Source of the DNA: JAAXKN01 sp036261625
GTDB lineage: Bacteria > Bacteroidota > Ignavibacteria > Ignavibacteriales > SURF-24
Length of the DNA: 64,000 nucleotides
Direction: 5' to 3'
Assembly: GCA_036261625.1 (NCBI GenBank)
Contig: DATAKL010000059.1
Coordinates: forward strand, 124,001-188,000
How positions within the stretch are numbered: position 1 is the first letter of the stretch; each line of letters starts with the position of its first letter. Shown here piece after piece: positions 18,028 to 26,827 of this stretch. The position numbers and the translations under genes are program-made. The notes beneath the pieces are model-generated. The model ran no database searches. It saw only the letters and a program-made list of their open reading frames with translations, and was not told where the DNA came from.

Positions 18028-19497
18028 ATGAGAGAGAAATTTAAAGAATTAACCAAAGACACGGCTGTTTACGGCATAAGCACCATTCTTAGCAGGTTCT
18101 TAACATTCATTCTGGTCCCTTTTTATTCCCACGTCCTTGGGAAGGCGGAAAACGGCATTGTGGGATACATTTACGCCTACATCGCTTTTCTGAACATTAT
18201 CTATCTTTACGGCATGGATTCGGCATATCTGAAATATGCATCCTTAAATAAAGATGAGAAAAATAAAAAAAGTGTTTTTTCCACGCCGTACATTTTTGTA
18301 ACTCTGACTTCCGTCATAATTTCTCTTCTCATAATTATTTTCCGTCCTCAGGTAAACCAGGCCATGGATATTCCGCCAGGCAGCCGGGATATTTCCTACT
18401 ATTTTACATTCATTCTTCTTTTTGATTCACTTGCAGTCATTCCATTTGCGCACCTGAGGCTCATACGAAAGGCCAAGAAGTTTGCTCTGATAAAGACTGT
18501 AAATATTCTGGTTAACGTGGCCCTGAATATAATACTCATACGCGCCTTCAGGCTGGGAATGATTGCTGTTTTCATCAGCAACCTCGCGGCTTCGGTAATT
18601 ACACTTCTTTTGCTTGTGCCCGATATATTGAAGAACCTGGAAGTAAGGATCGACAAAGGACTCCTTAAAAAGATGCTCAAGTTCGGACTGCCTTATCTTC
18701 CGGCAAGTCTGGCCTCGATGGTAATACAGGTAATAGACCGCCCGATACTTCTTATGATGACCAATGAAAGCACCGTGGGGGTCTACCAGATAAATTACAA
18801 ACTGGGCATTTTCATGATGCTCTTCGTTTCAATGTTTCAGTATGCCTGGCAGCCATTTTTCCTTCATAATGCAAAAGAGGAAAATGCAAAAGAGATTTTT
18901 TCTAAAGTATTAACTTATTTTGTTTTTGCCGGGAGCGTGGTACTGGTACTTCTTTCATTATTTATCGGGGATCTGATCCGCCTGCATATACTGGGCTTTA
19001 CGCTCATAGGCGCTGCTTACTGGAGCGGGGCTGTAATAATTCCGGTTGTGCTGCTGGGTTATCTTTTTAACGGGATATACGTGAACTTTACGGCCGGAAT
19101 ATTTATAGAAGAGAAAACAAAATACCTGCCCTATATTACGGGTCTTGGCGCGCTGATTAACGTAGGGGTTAATTACCTGCTTATTCCGCGCTTCGGCATC
19201 ATGGGGGCAGCCTCGGCAACGCTGGCAAGCTACGTTGTTATGGCAATTGCGCTCTTCCTGGTCTCACAGAAATTTTACAAAATCGATTATGAATACGGAA
19301 AACTCCTCAGAATTATGCTTTCAGTGCTTATTCCGGCCTTAGTGTACTATCTTGTTCCAATCAACACGCTCATATTTAAGTTTGGGGTCCTTCTGCTTTA
19401 CATTGTGCTTCTTTTCAGTCTCAGGATAATAAACAAAAAAGAAGTAAAGGCACTCAGGAGAAGCTTCCTGCCGCAGCGCCGCACGGCCGGTGCTTAA
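18028..19497 (+). CDS. Second polysaccharide flippase (MATE/Wzx superfamily)
   Basis: A 489-residue polytopic protein with about fourteen membrane segments. The N-terminus ELTKDTAVYGISTILSRFL followed by VLGKAENGIVGYIYAY is typical of lipid-linked oligosaccharide flippases of the RfbX/Wzx group. It differs clearly from the flippase at 4274-5719 and stands alone between nadC and dut, away from glycosyltransferases. A role in another glycan, such as O-antigen, is possible; a MurJ-like lipid II flippase is less likely from the N-terminal sequence. Confidence 0.83.
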   Translation: MREKFKELTKDTAVYGISTILSRFLTFILVPFYSHVLGKAENGIVGYIYAYIAFLNIIYLYGMDSAYLKYASLNKDEKNKKSVFSTPYIFVTLTSVIISLLIIIFRPQVNQAMDIPPGSRDISYYFTFILLFDSLAVIPFAHLRLIRKAKKFALIKTVNILVNVALNIILIRAFRLGMIAVFISNLAASVITLLLLVPDILKNLEVRIDKGLLKKMLKFGLPYLPASLASMVIQVIDRPILLMMTNESTVGVYQINYKLGIFMMLFVSMFQYAWQPFFLHNAKEENAKEIFSKVLTYFVFAGSVVLVLLSLFIGDLIRLHILGFTLIGAAYWSGAVIIPVVLLGYLFNGIYVNFTAGIFIEEKTKYLPYITGLGALINVGVNYLLIPRFGIMGAASATLASYVVMAIALFLVSQKFYKIDYEYGKLLRIMLSVLIPALVYYLVPINTLIFKFGVLLLYIVLLFSLRIINKKEVKALRRSFLPQRRTAGA

Positions 19498-19689
19498 AAA
19501 GGATGGGGAGATGTTATTTATCTTTTCTAAGCAATTAATAAATAATTATCAAGTTGATTTTACCCTAAGTTGAAATTAAATTCTTATAGCTCTTTTAGGA
19601 ATAGTTTTTAGAGCTTCATTTGGCCTTATGCGGCCAAATCCCAATAATCGTCCGCCCCGTCATCTAATTGAAAATTACTGGCTTACTAT

Positions 19690-20154
19690 ATGAGTGAAAA
19701 CATAACATTAAAGATAAAAAGAATTTCAGATGAATTCCGTTCTCTGCCTTTGCCTTCATATCAAACGCAGGGGAGTGCGGGCATGGACCTGTGTGCTGCC
19801 CTGAAAGAACCCTATGTAATAAAAAAAGGCTCGATTGCACTTATTCCGACAAATCTATCCGTTGAAATTCCCTTTGGCTATGAGCTTCAGGTGCGCCCAA
19901 GGAGCGGGCTTGCCGCTAAGCACGGAATAGGCGTTCTGAACTCCCCCGGCACAATAGATTCAGACTACAGGGGGGAGATAAAAGTGATACTTTTTAATTT
20001 CGGAGGAGAAGACTTCACAATAAACAGCGGCGACAGAATTGCACAGATGGTCCTGTCAAAAGTTTATACGGCAAATGTTGTTGAAACGGATAATCTTTCA
20101 GACAGTAAAAGAGGCAATGGCGGCTTCGGCCATACGGGCCTGGAAACGAGGTAA
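19690..20154 (+). CDS. dut: dUTP diphosphatase
   Basis: Homotrimeric enzyme that hydrolyses dUTP to dUMP and pyrophosphate, keeping uracil out of DNA. All five motifs are present in 154 residues: QGSAGMDLCAAL, RPRSGLAAKHGI, NSPGTIDSDYRGEIKVILFN (the Asp activating the water), GDRIAQMVL and RGNGGFGHTG. The fifth motif has His where Ser is commonest. It is 14 bases upstream of dnaE, a sensible pairing for DNA replication. Confidence 0.96.
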   Translation: MSENITLKIKRISDEFRSLPLPSYQTQGSAGMDLCAALKEPYVIKKGSIALIPTNLSVEIPFGYELQVRPRSGLAAKHGIGVLNSPGTIDSDYRGEIKVILFNFGGEDFTINSGDRIAQMVLSKVYTANVVETDNLSDSKRGNGGFGHTGLETR

Positions 20155-20168
20155 CGGGCGGCTTTATT

Positions 20169-23100
20169 ATGGCAGAGTTTATACATTTACATAACCATAC
20201 ACACTACAGCCTTCAGGACGGCGCCTGCACGGTCTACGACCTGGTAAAGGCGGCTAAAAAGAACAACATGTCGGCTGTGGCCTTAACGGACCACGGCGTA
20301 ATGTTCGGTATCTCAGAGTTTCACCGCGTTGCTAAGAAAGAGGGAATCAAGCCGATCTCGGGCATGGAAGCCTACGTGGTGGCAGAAGGAAGCCGCTTCG
20401 AGAAGGCTAAGCTGGATGAGACGGGCGGAAAAAAACGCGCCCGGAATTATCATCACCTGGTCCTTCTGGCAAAAAATAAAACCGGCTACAAGAACCTGAT
20501 GAAGCTCGCAACCTACGGCCACACACAGGGCTTCTACTACAGACCCAGAATTGATCTGGAGCTTCTGCGTGAATACAAAGAAGGCCTTATTGCACTTTCT
20601 GCCTGTGCCGGAGGCGTTGTTTCGGTCCACCTCGTAAATAACGATTACGAACGGGCCCGTAAGACGGCAGTTACGTACAAGGAAATTTTCGGCGACGACT
20701 TCTACCTGGAAATTCAGGACCACAAAATGGAAGTCGAAAAAAATATTCTCGCCGGAATGCCCAAGCTTTCCAAAGAGCTCGGCATAAAGCTCGTTGCCAC
20801 AAACGACTGCCACTATATTGAAAAAGACCATGCCATTGCGCATAACATAATGCTTCTTCTGGGGGATAAAAGCGGCACGGCGGACTATCATCAGTTAAGA
20901 TACGAGACCGATCAGATCTACTTCAAGAGTTCAGATGAGATGGCAAATCTCTTCAAGAACTATGAAGGCGCTGTGGAAAACACGCTTGAAATTGCAGAGA
21001 AGGTTGACTTCTCTTTAGAGTTTGAAGGCCACCTGTATCCCAAGTTCCCGATCCCTCCGGAGTCCGGCGCCGAAACGCTTGATGATTACTTCGAACAGAT
21101 TGCCCGCGAAGGCCTGTATAAAAGATATAAGAATGTTACGCCGGAGCTTCTGGACCGCTTTAATTATGAGATTGATACAATTAAAACCATGGGATTTTCC
21201 GGGTACTTTCTCATTGTGCAGGATTATATAAATGCTGCCAAGAGCAGGGGGATTCCTGTAGGCCCTGGGCGCGGAAGCGCGGCCGGAAGCCTGGTGGCGT
21301 ATGCCGTCGGAATTACAAACGTCGATCCCATTGAATTTGATCTTCTCTTTGAGCGTTTCTTAAACCCGGCAAGAAAATCGATGCCTGATATTGACGTCGA
21401 TTTTGCCGACTCGAAGCGTGAGCGTGTAATTGAATACGTAAAGGAAAAGTACGGCGAAAGCTCCGTCTGCCAGATCGTGACATTCAACAGGCTTTCTTCC
21501 AAAGCCGTTTTACGCGATGTGGCAAGAGTGCTGCAGATACCGATTTCTGTTGTCAGCTCAATTACGAAATTCATTCCTTCAAAATTCGGAAAAGTTTACA
21601 CCATTGAGCAGGCTCTTGCCGAAGTGCCAGAGCTTAAGTGGGTAAATGAATCCAGGGATCCTAAAATACTGGAGCTCATAAAGTACGGAAAGATCCTGGA
21701 GGGAATGAACCGGAATTCCTCAAAGCATGCCGCGGGTGTTGTAATCTCGCCTGGCGACGTGAGCAACTTTGTGCCCCTGGCTACTCCTGCAAATTCAAGC
21801 GATCTGGTTACACAGTATAACATGAAGGAGCTCGATACAACGGGGCTGCTTAAGATGGACTTCCTGGGCCTCCGCACGCTTACAATTATTCAGGATGCAA
21901 TCGACCTCATCAAAAAGACACACGGCGTTGAAATAAACCCCGACGACATACCGCTTGACGATGAAAAGACTTTTCAGCTTTTTGCGAAGGGGCAGACAAC
22001 TGCCGTCTTCCAGTTTGAAAGCGGACCGATGAGGGAGTACCTGAAAAAGCTGAAGCCCACATCGGTAAAAGACCTTTCAGCCATGAACGCCCTTTACAGA
22101 CCTGGCCCTATGGAGTTTATTGATGACTTCATTAAAAGAAAGCACGGCCTTGCCGAAACTGAATACCTTCACCCTGTCTTAGAGCCGATACTAAAGGAAA
22201 CATACGGAATTATAGTTTACCAGGAACAGGTAATACAGATTGCAAACAGAGCTGCCGGAATGACTCTTGCCGAGGCCGACATCTTAAGACGCGCAATGGG
22301 TAAAAAAGACCTTCAGGCAATGAAGGAGCAGAAGGTAAAGTTTGTTGAAGGCGCCGTTAAGAACAATATTGCTGAGAAGACAGCCTCTGAAATATTTGAT
22401 GCCATAGATAAGTTTGCAAATTACGGCTTCAATAAAAGCCATGCCGTGGCCTACAGCGTTGTGGCATATCAGACGGCTTACCTTAAAGCACATTATCCGG
22501 CAGAATTTCTGGCTGCCAACTTAACAAACGAATTCGGCAATACGGATAAGGTTACAACGTTTCTTGAAGACTGCCGCAAGCTTAAGATCGAAGTCCTCTG
22601 TCCCGACGTCAATATGCCGTCTGTTTACTTTGATGTCATTGACGAAAAGATTCTCTTCGGCATGTGCGCAATAAAGAATGTGGGCATTGGTGCCGTAGAG
22701 GAAATTAAGAAAAAAAGAATGGAGCTGGGGCGAAACTTCACTAGCATCTTCGACCTATGCGCAAACGTCGATACAAGAGTTGTAAATAAAAGGGCCCTGG
22801 AAGGGCTCATCCTGGCCGGCGCTCTGGATAAGCTCTCGGGTTCGCGTGCAGAGAACATTGCAGCCGTGGAAACGGCACTTGAATTCGGCAGCAAGGTAAA
22901 GAATTCCAAATTCTCAATTACAGACAGCCTTTTCGGGGGGAGTAACATTGAGGAAGTGGCAATTCCGGAGCCGCAGATGCCGGAAGTTCCCGAATGGACC
23001 ACAAAGGAAGAGCTCTCGAAGGAAAGGGAAGTGCTCGGGTTCTATCTAACTGATCACCCCTTAAGAAAGTACGAGCTTGAGTACAGGTCTTTTGCCACGG

Positions 23101-23636
23101 TTCACCTGGGTGAAACCGAAACACTTGAGGACGTTGAGCAGGTGCGTGCCATTGGCGTTGTAACTGGGCTTAAGACAAAGATTGACCGCTCGGGAAAAAC
23201 GATGGCCTTCTTTACTCTTGATGACTTTTCAGGCTCGTGTGAGTGCGTTATTTTCGGATCCACTTTTGAAAAGATCGGCAAGTATATTTCGGAAGAGGCA
23301 ACAGTCCTCCTTGTGGGCAGGCCCGAAAGCAGCGGGGATGCAATAAAGCTGCAGATTGAAAATGCCATGCCGTTAGAGGGAGTAAAAGCGCAGTATACAA
23401 AAAGCCTTAAAGTGGTAATTGACCAGGAGAAATTTTCTGACGGAAATGTTATACTGAAGCTCAGGAAGGTCCTCGAAAAGTCGCAGGGAAATATCCCCGT
23501 AATTCTGCACGTTGTAAACAACGGGGCAAAGCCGAGGCTCTTCCACTTAAAGAACCACAGGGTCAGAATTTCAGATGAACTGGCAGCCAGTTTGCTGGAG
23601 CTGCTGGGCGAGGAGAGTATTTTATATTGCACCTGA
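20169..23636 (+). CDS. dnaE: DNA polymerase III subunit alpha
   Basis: Replicative polymerase catalytic subunit. The 1155-residue length matches DnaE1. The N-terminal PHP domain starts FIHLHNHTHYSLQDG and keeps its metal-binding histidines, so it may be active or structurally intact. The palm has GPGRGSAAGSLVAYAVGITN near 360 and the catalytic Asp pair in MPDIDVDFADSKRERVIEY near 403. The fingers include RNSSKHAAGVVIS, PGPMEFIDDFIKRKHG and the FNKSHAVAYSVVAYQTAYLK stretch near 757. An OB-fold near 985-1060 (VRAIGVVTGLKTKIDRSGK) is followed by a short C-terminal tail. A shorter tail than E. coli could affect beta-clamp binding, but no clear clamp motif was identified. Confidence 0.97.
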   Translation: MAEFIHLHNHTHYSLQDGACTVYDLVKAAKKNNMSAVALTDHGVMFGISEFHRVAKKEGIKPISGMEAYVVAEGSRFEKAKLDETGGKKRARNYHHLVLLAKNKTGYKNLMKLATYGHTQGFYYRPRIDLELLREYKEGLIALSACAGGVVSVHLVNNDYERARKTAVTYKEIFGDDFYLEIQDHKMEVEKNILAGMPKLSKELGIKLVATNDCHYIEKDHAIAHNIMLLLGDKSGTADYHQLRYETDQIYFKSSDEMANLFKNYEGAVENTLEIAEKVDFSLEFEGHLYPKFPIPPESGAETLDDYFEQIAREGLYKRYKNVTPELLDRFNYEIDTIKTMGFSGYFLIVQDYINAAKSRGIPVGPGRGSAAGSLVAYAVGITNVDPIEFDLLFERFLNPARKSMPDIDVDFADSKRERVIEYVKEKYGESSVCQIVTFNRLSSKAVLRDVARVLQIPISVVSSITKFIPSKFGKVYTIEQALAEVPELKWVNESRDPKILELIKYGKILEGMNRNSSKHAAGVVISPGDVSNFVPLATPANSSDLVTQYNMKELDTTGLLKMDFLGLRTLTIIQDAIDLIKKTHGVEINPDDIPLDDEKTFQLFAKGQTTAVFQFESGPMREYLKKLKPTSVKDLSAMNALYRPGPMEFIDDFIKRKHGLAETEYLHPVLEPILKETYGIIVYQEQVIQIANRAAGMTLAEADILRRAMGKKDLQAMKEQKVKFVEGAVKNNIAEKTASEIFDAIDKFANYGFNKSHAVAYSVVAYQTAYLKAHYPAEFLAANLTNEFGNTDKVTTFLEDCRKLKIEVLCPDVNMPSVYFDVIDEKILFGMCAIKNVGIGAVEEIKKKRMELGRNFTSIFDLCANVDTRVVNKRALEGLILAGALDKLSGSRAENIAAVETALEFGSKVKNSKFSITDSLFGGSNIEEVAIPEPQMPEVPEWTTKEELSKEREVLGFYLTDHPLRKYELEYRSFATVHLGETETLEDVEQVRAIGVVTGLKTKIDRSGKTMAFFTLDDFSGSCECVIFGSTFEKIGKYISEEATVLLVGRPESSGDAIKLQIENAMPLEGVKAQYTKSLKVVIDQEKFSDGNVILKLRKVLEKSQGNIPVILHVVNNGAKPRLFHLKNHRVRISDELAASLLELLGEESILYCT

Positions 23637-23763
23637 AATTCACAACAACAGCCTTAGGCCCCGGCATGAGAAAAAGTATCAGGCTTAAAGCTTATTGAAT
23701 AACAAATTCTAATTTTGTATTATGTGAATCATATTTTATGAATTAACGAAAAAAGGACATAAG

Positions 23764-24609
23764 TTGGAAACAAAAAAGACTAATGAAAAACATTGGGCTC
23801 TTATTCTTGGTGCATCGAGCGGTTTCGGCGGTGCAACAGCAGTTGAATTGGCAAAAAACGGATATAACATAATTGGTATTCATCTGGACAGGCAGATAAC
23901 AATGCCTAATGTTCATCAGATAATAAAGAAAATTGAGAAGACCGGACAGAAGGCTGTTTACTTCAACATTAATGGCGCCGATCCGATTAAAAGGGAAGAG
24001 GTCTTAGATGAAATTCAGGAAAGGTTTGCTGAGCGCAAGGAGCAGGAGAAAGTAAAGGTGCTCGTGCATTCAATGGCTTTCGGTTCACTCAGGCCATACT
24101 TTGCAAAGAGGCCGGAAGAAGCAGTAACACAGGCATCGATGACAATGACGCTGGACGTAATGGCGCACAGCCTTGTATACTGGACACAGGGACTGGTAGC
24201 AAAAAATCTTTTAGCCGAAGGGGGCAGGATATTCGGTCTTACGAGCGCAGGTTCTGAAACGGTAATTCCAAACTACGGTGCTGTTTCAGCTGCAAAGGCT
24301 GCACTTGAGGCTCACATTCGCCAGATAGCCGTTGAGCTCGGATTCATGAAGGTTACAGCCAATGCAATCATGGCCGGTGTTACAGACACTCCGGCACTGA
24401 AGAAAATTCCGGGAGCTGAAAAAATGCTTGAGGCAGCACAGCTGAAGAACCCGATGGGCCGCCTTACAGTTCCCGAAGAAGTGGCTCATGCAATAGCGCT
24501 TCTCTGCCAGGAGGGTGCAGGCTGGATCTCCGGCAATACAATACGTGTTGACGGCGGTGAATATGTGGTTAACTATATGGGCGATAAGGTTTGTAAGCCT
24601 TTTGCCTGA
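23764..24609 (+). CDS. Enoyl-ACP reductase-like SDR (FabI/FabL type)
   Basis: Short-chain dehydrogenase fold of 281 residues. The nucleotide site GASSGFG (16-22) has a loop closer to FabL/FabG than to FabI. The catalytic pair is Y171 and K178 (YGAVSAAK), a Tyr-x6-Lys spacing typical of enoyl-ACP reductases FabI and FabL rather than the Tyr-x3-Lys of ordinary SDRs. Function is therefore likely NAD(P)H-dependent reduction of enoyl-ACP, the last step of fatty acid elongation. The start is TTG at 23764 with AAAGGA at 23752-23757 as ribosome binding site. It precedes an acyl-CoA dehydrogenase gene by about 90 bases. Confidence 0.8.
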   Translation: METKKTNEKHWALILGASSGFGGATAVELAKNGYNIIGIHLDRQITMPNVHQIIKKIEKTGQKAVYFNINGADPIKREEVLDEIQERFAERKEQEKVKVLVHSMAFGSLRPYFAKRPEEAVTQASMTMTLDVMAHSLVYWTQGLVAKNLLAEGGRIFGLTSAGSETVIPNYGAVSAAKAALEAHIRQIAVELGFMKVTANAIMAGVTDTPALKKIPGAEKMLEAAQLKNPMGRLTVPEEVAHAIALLCQEGAGWISGNTIRVDGGEYVVNYMGDKVCKPFA

Positions 24610-24700
24610 AGCTCAAGCTGAAGACCGGCATTCAGAGGGCAGTTCAAATAGCAGGGCACGCTAATCAACAATTAATAAATTAATCAGGGTTAATTAAATT

Positions 24701-25843
24701 ATGTTTGAATTTAGTTTTACCGAAGAGCAGCAGATGCTGCGTGAGATGGTCCGGGATTTTACTAATAACGAGATTAAACCGATTGCTTCAAAGATTGATG
24801 CTGAAGAGAAAATTCCGCGTGAACTCATAAATAAGCTGGCTGAGGTAGGTGTGCTCGGCGTTTCAATGCCCGAGGAGTATGGTGGAAGTGGATTTGGTGA
24901 AGTCGGCTACTGCATTGCCCAGGAGGAAATTGCCCGCGGCTGCATGTCGACCGCCACTTTTATTGGTGCTCACCAGTCAATCGGAACAAACGCAATTTAC
25001 TTGGGCGGTTCCGAAGAGCTCAAACAGAAATATGTTGTGCCTCTTGCAAAGGGTGAAAAAATCGGGGCCTTCTGCCTCACAGAACCTCAGGCCGGAAGCG
25101 ACTCTTTTAACCTTAAGACAAAAGCTTTCCAGGACGGTGATGAATGGGTTATTAATGGCGACAAGCTCTGGATTACCAACGGCGGTATTGCAGACATTGT
25201 TTCTGTTTTCGCCCGCACGCCCAAGGGCATAACTGCATTTGTTGTTGAAACTTCAACTCCGGGTTTCCAGGCAGGACCTCCGGAAAAGAAAATGGGAATA
25301 AAGGGAAGCACCACAAATGCAATTACATTCGATAACGTTCGGGTGCCGAAAGAAAATATGATCGGGACCGAAGGGCGCGGATTCTTAATAGCCATGAAGA
25401 CGCTTGATGCCGGAAGGCTTGGTCTTGGTGCTGCCTGCCTGGGTGCAGCAAAAGAGCTCCTTGAAATGTCTACAAAGTATGCAAAGGAAAGAGAGCAGTT
25501 CGATACCACGATCAGCAATTTCCAGGCAATTCAGTTCATGCTGGCAGAAATGGCAATCATGATCTTCGGCATGGAATCTATGGTATACCGTACTGCTGTT
25601 GACTACGACCTGAAGAAAAATATTTCGCGCCAGAGCGCAATGGTAAAGTATTTCTGCTCTGAGTCGCTGGATAAAGTTGCCGATTATGCAGTACAGATCC
25701 ACGGAGGCATGGGTTACTCGCGTGAACTTCCGATTGAAAGATTCTACAGGGATTCGCGCATTAACAGAATCTTTGAGGGCACCAATGAAATTCAGAAGGG
25801 TATTATTGCCCGAGATATACTGAAGAAAAACGGTGTTTTTTAA
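24701..25843 (+). CDS. Acyl-CoA dehydrogenase (short-chain/butyryl type)
   Basis: FAD flavoprotein that introduces the alpha-beta double bond into acyl-CoA. The 380 residues match the family: FTEEQQMLREMVRDF at the start, GVSMPEEYGGSGFGEVGYC, FCLTEPQAGSDSFNLKTKA contacting FAD, WITNGGIADIVSVFA, RVPKENMIGTEGRGFLIAMK, YAKEREQFDTTISNFQAIQF, and the C-terminal IHGGMGYSRELPIERFYRDS followed by IFEGTNEIQ, whose Glu is the catalytic base in this subclass. Electron-transfer flavoprotein genes are not adjacent. The chain-length preference cannot be read with certainty. Confidence 0.93.
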   Translation: MFEFSFTEEQQMLREMVRDFTNNEIKPIASKIDAEEKIPRELINKLAEVGVLGVSMPEEYGGSGFGEVGYCIAQEEIARGCMSTATFIGAHQSIGTNAIYLGGSEELKQKYVVPLAKGEKIGAFCLTEPQAGSDSFNLKTKAFQDGDEWVINGDKLWITNGGIADIVSVFARTPKGITAFVVETSTPGFQAGPPEKKMGIKGSTTNAITFDNVRVPKENMIGTEGRGFLIAMKTLDAGRLGLGAACLGAAKELLEMSTKYAKEREQFDTTISNFQAIQFMLAEMAIMIFGMESMVYRTAVDYDLKKNISRQSAMVKYFCSESLDKVADYAVQIHGGMGYSRELPIERFYRDSRINRIFEGTNEIQKGIIARDILKKNGVF

Positions 25844-25850
25844 CAATTAT

Positions 25851-25878
25851 GAATTATAAATTTTGAATTATAAATTAA
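25851..25878. repeat. 14-bp tandem duplication in spacer
   Basis: gaattataaatttt (25851-25864) is followed directly by gaattataaattaa (25865-25878), 12 of 14 bases identical, between the acyl-CoA dehydrogenase and thioredoxin genes. Confidence 0.65.
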
Positions 25879-25918
25879 GAATTTTGAGAATTAAAATTTC
25901 GAAATGGAGAGAAGGCTA

Positions 25919-26239
25919 ATGAAACCGCTTCAATTTACAGATGCTAATTTTTCGAGTGAAGTCCTCGAGTCGTCCTTACCCGTGGTAGTCGACTTCTGGG
26001 CAACATGGTGCGGACCATGCAGAATGATCGCTCCTATAATAGAAGAACTGGCCGGAGAGTATGAAGGCAAGTTAAAAGTAGGGAAGCTGGATGTTGATGA
26101 GAATCAGCAGACAGCAATCAAGTACGGTGTAAGGAGCATCCCGACCGTGCTGTTCCTCAAAGGGGGAAAAGTTGTCGATACAATCATCGGTGCAGTTCCA
26201 AAAGGGCAGTTTGAGCAGAAAGTAAAAGCTCTGCTTTAA
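25919..26239 (+). CDS. trxA: Thioredoxin
   Basis: Small redox protein that reduces protein disulfides. It has the classical active site WATWCGPCRMIAP, then DENQQTAIKYGVRSIPT with the cis-proline, and FLKGGKVVDTIIGAVPK. I choose ATG 25919 (106 residues) over ATG 25904 because GAGAGAAGG lies just upstream of 25919, nothing resembling a ribosome binding site precedes 25904, and MKPLQFTDANF is the expected beginning. The gene ends in a hairpin that includes its stop codon. Confidence 0.95.
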   Translation: MKPLQFTDANFSSEVLESSLPVVVDFWATWCGPCRMIAPIIEELAGEYEGKLKVGKLDVDENQQTAIKYGVRSIPTVLFLKGGKVVDTIIGAVPKGQFEQKVKALL

Positions 26240-26250
26240 GCAGGGCTTTT
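26225..26250 (+). terminator. Terminator overlapping the thioredoxin stop
   Basis: aaagctctgct (26225-26235) pairs with agcagggcttt (26239-26249) around a tta loop, with one G-T wobble and a short T run. The stop codon (26237-26239) lies in the loop and the right arm. Confidence 0.65.
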
Positions 26251-26827
26251 GGATAAATATTCAAAAAAATATTGTTTCTTTACACAAATATTCATTAACT
26301 TGGAGTAGGAAAACGGTACCGGAATTTTACGCAAAAAAAAATGTTCTAAGTTCCACATTCATGTTGCGTAAAAGGGTACATTTAATTACTTTTGCGTTTT
26401 AAGAATCAGGGCCCGAAAATTATTAAATTTGAGAATCATTGCTGAAACTGCCTTAAGGGCAGAAAATATAAATGATTCAATTGGTTTTGTTTTTTTCTTT
26501 TTTTTGTTAAATTATTTTCGGGATTCATGTAAGTACGTTTTTCAGGCGTATTTTAAGGGTTGTGGTTTTGTGATTTGAGGGGTTCAAGTCCAGATGCTTC
26601 AGGAAAAGATCCTGCTTGTCTATAATTAGATCCGATGTTAATTTATTCTTCCATTTTTTAACCAGGCTTAGGGAGAGCTACGCTCTTTCTGTCGCGGTGA
26701 TTTTTCATTTATATACCTATAAAATATCTATTTTATAACAAATTTTGGAGGTTCGTCAAATCTGAAAAATTTCGGTAATATGAGGTAATTATATCCTTAG
26801 GTTAATTAAACAAATTAGGAGAGTAGT
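26251..26827. other. Long AT-rich leader/spacer before the surface-protein block
   Basis: About 580 bases without a credible open reading frame on either strand. It contains a Bacteroidota-like promoter candidate (26364-26394), a pyrimidine-rich run (tttttttcttttttttg near 26490), and a tRNA-like ggttcaagtcc (26581-26591) that lacks an acceptor stem or anticodon arm. AGGAGAG at 26817-26823 is the ribosome binding site for the receptor gene. If transcription begins at the candidate promoter the leader RNA would exceed 400 nucleotides, enough for a structured regulatory element, but I recognise no known riboswitch class. Confidence 0.5.
26364..26394 (+). promoter_or_regulatory. Candidate Bacteroidota-type promoter
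   Basis: TTG at 26364-26366 and TACTTTTG at 26387-26394 match the TTG / TAnnTTTG pattern known for Bacteroidota housekeeping promoters, with a 20-base spacer instead of about 19. It would give a leader of more than 400 bases for the downstream receptor gene. The assignment is by pattern only, and this lineage may not use the same consensus. Confidence 0.3.

Noticed and set aside
26570..26600. tRNA-like T-arm sequence ggttcaagtcc
   Set aside because: No acceptor stem, anticodon arm or D arm could be paired around it and the T-stem itself is weak.
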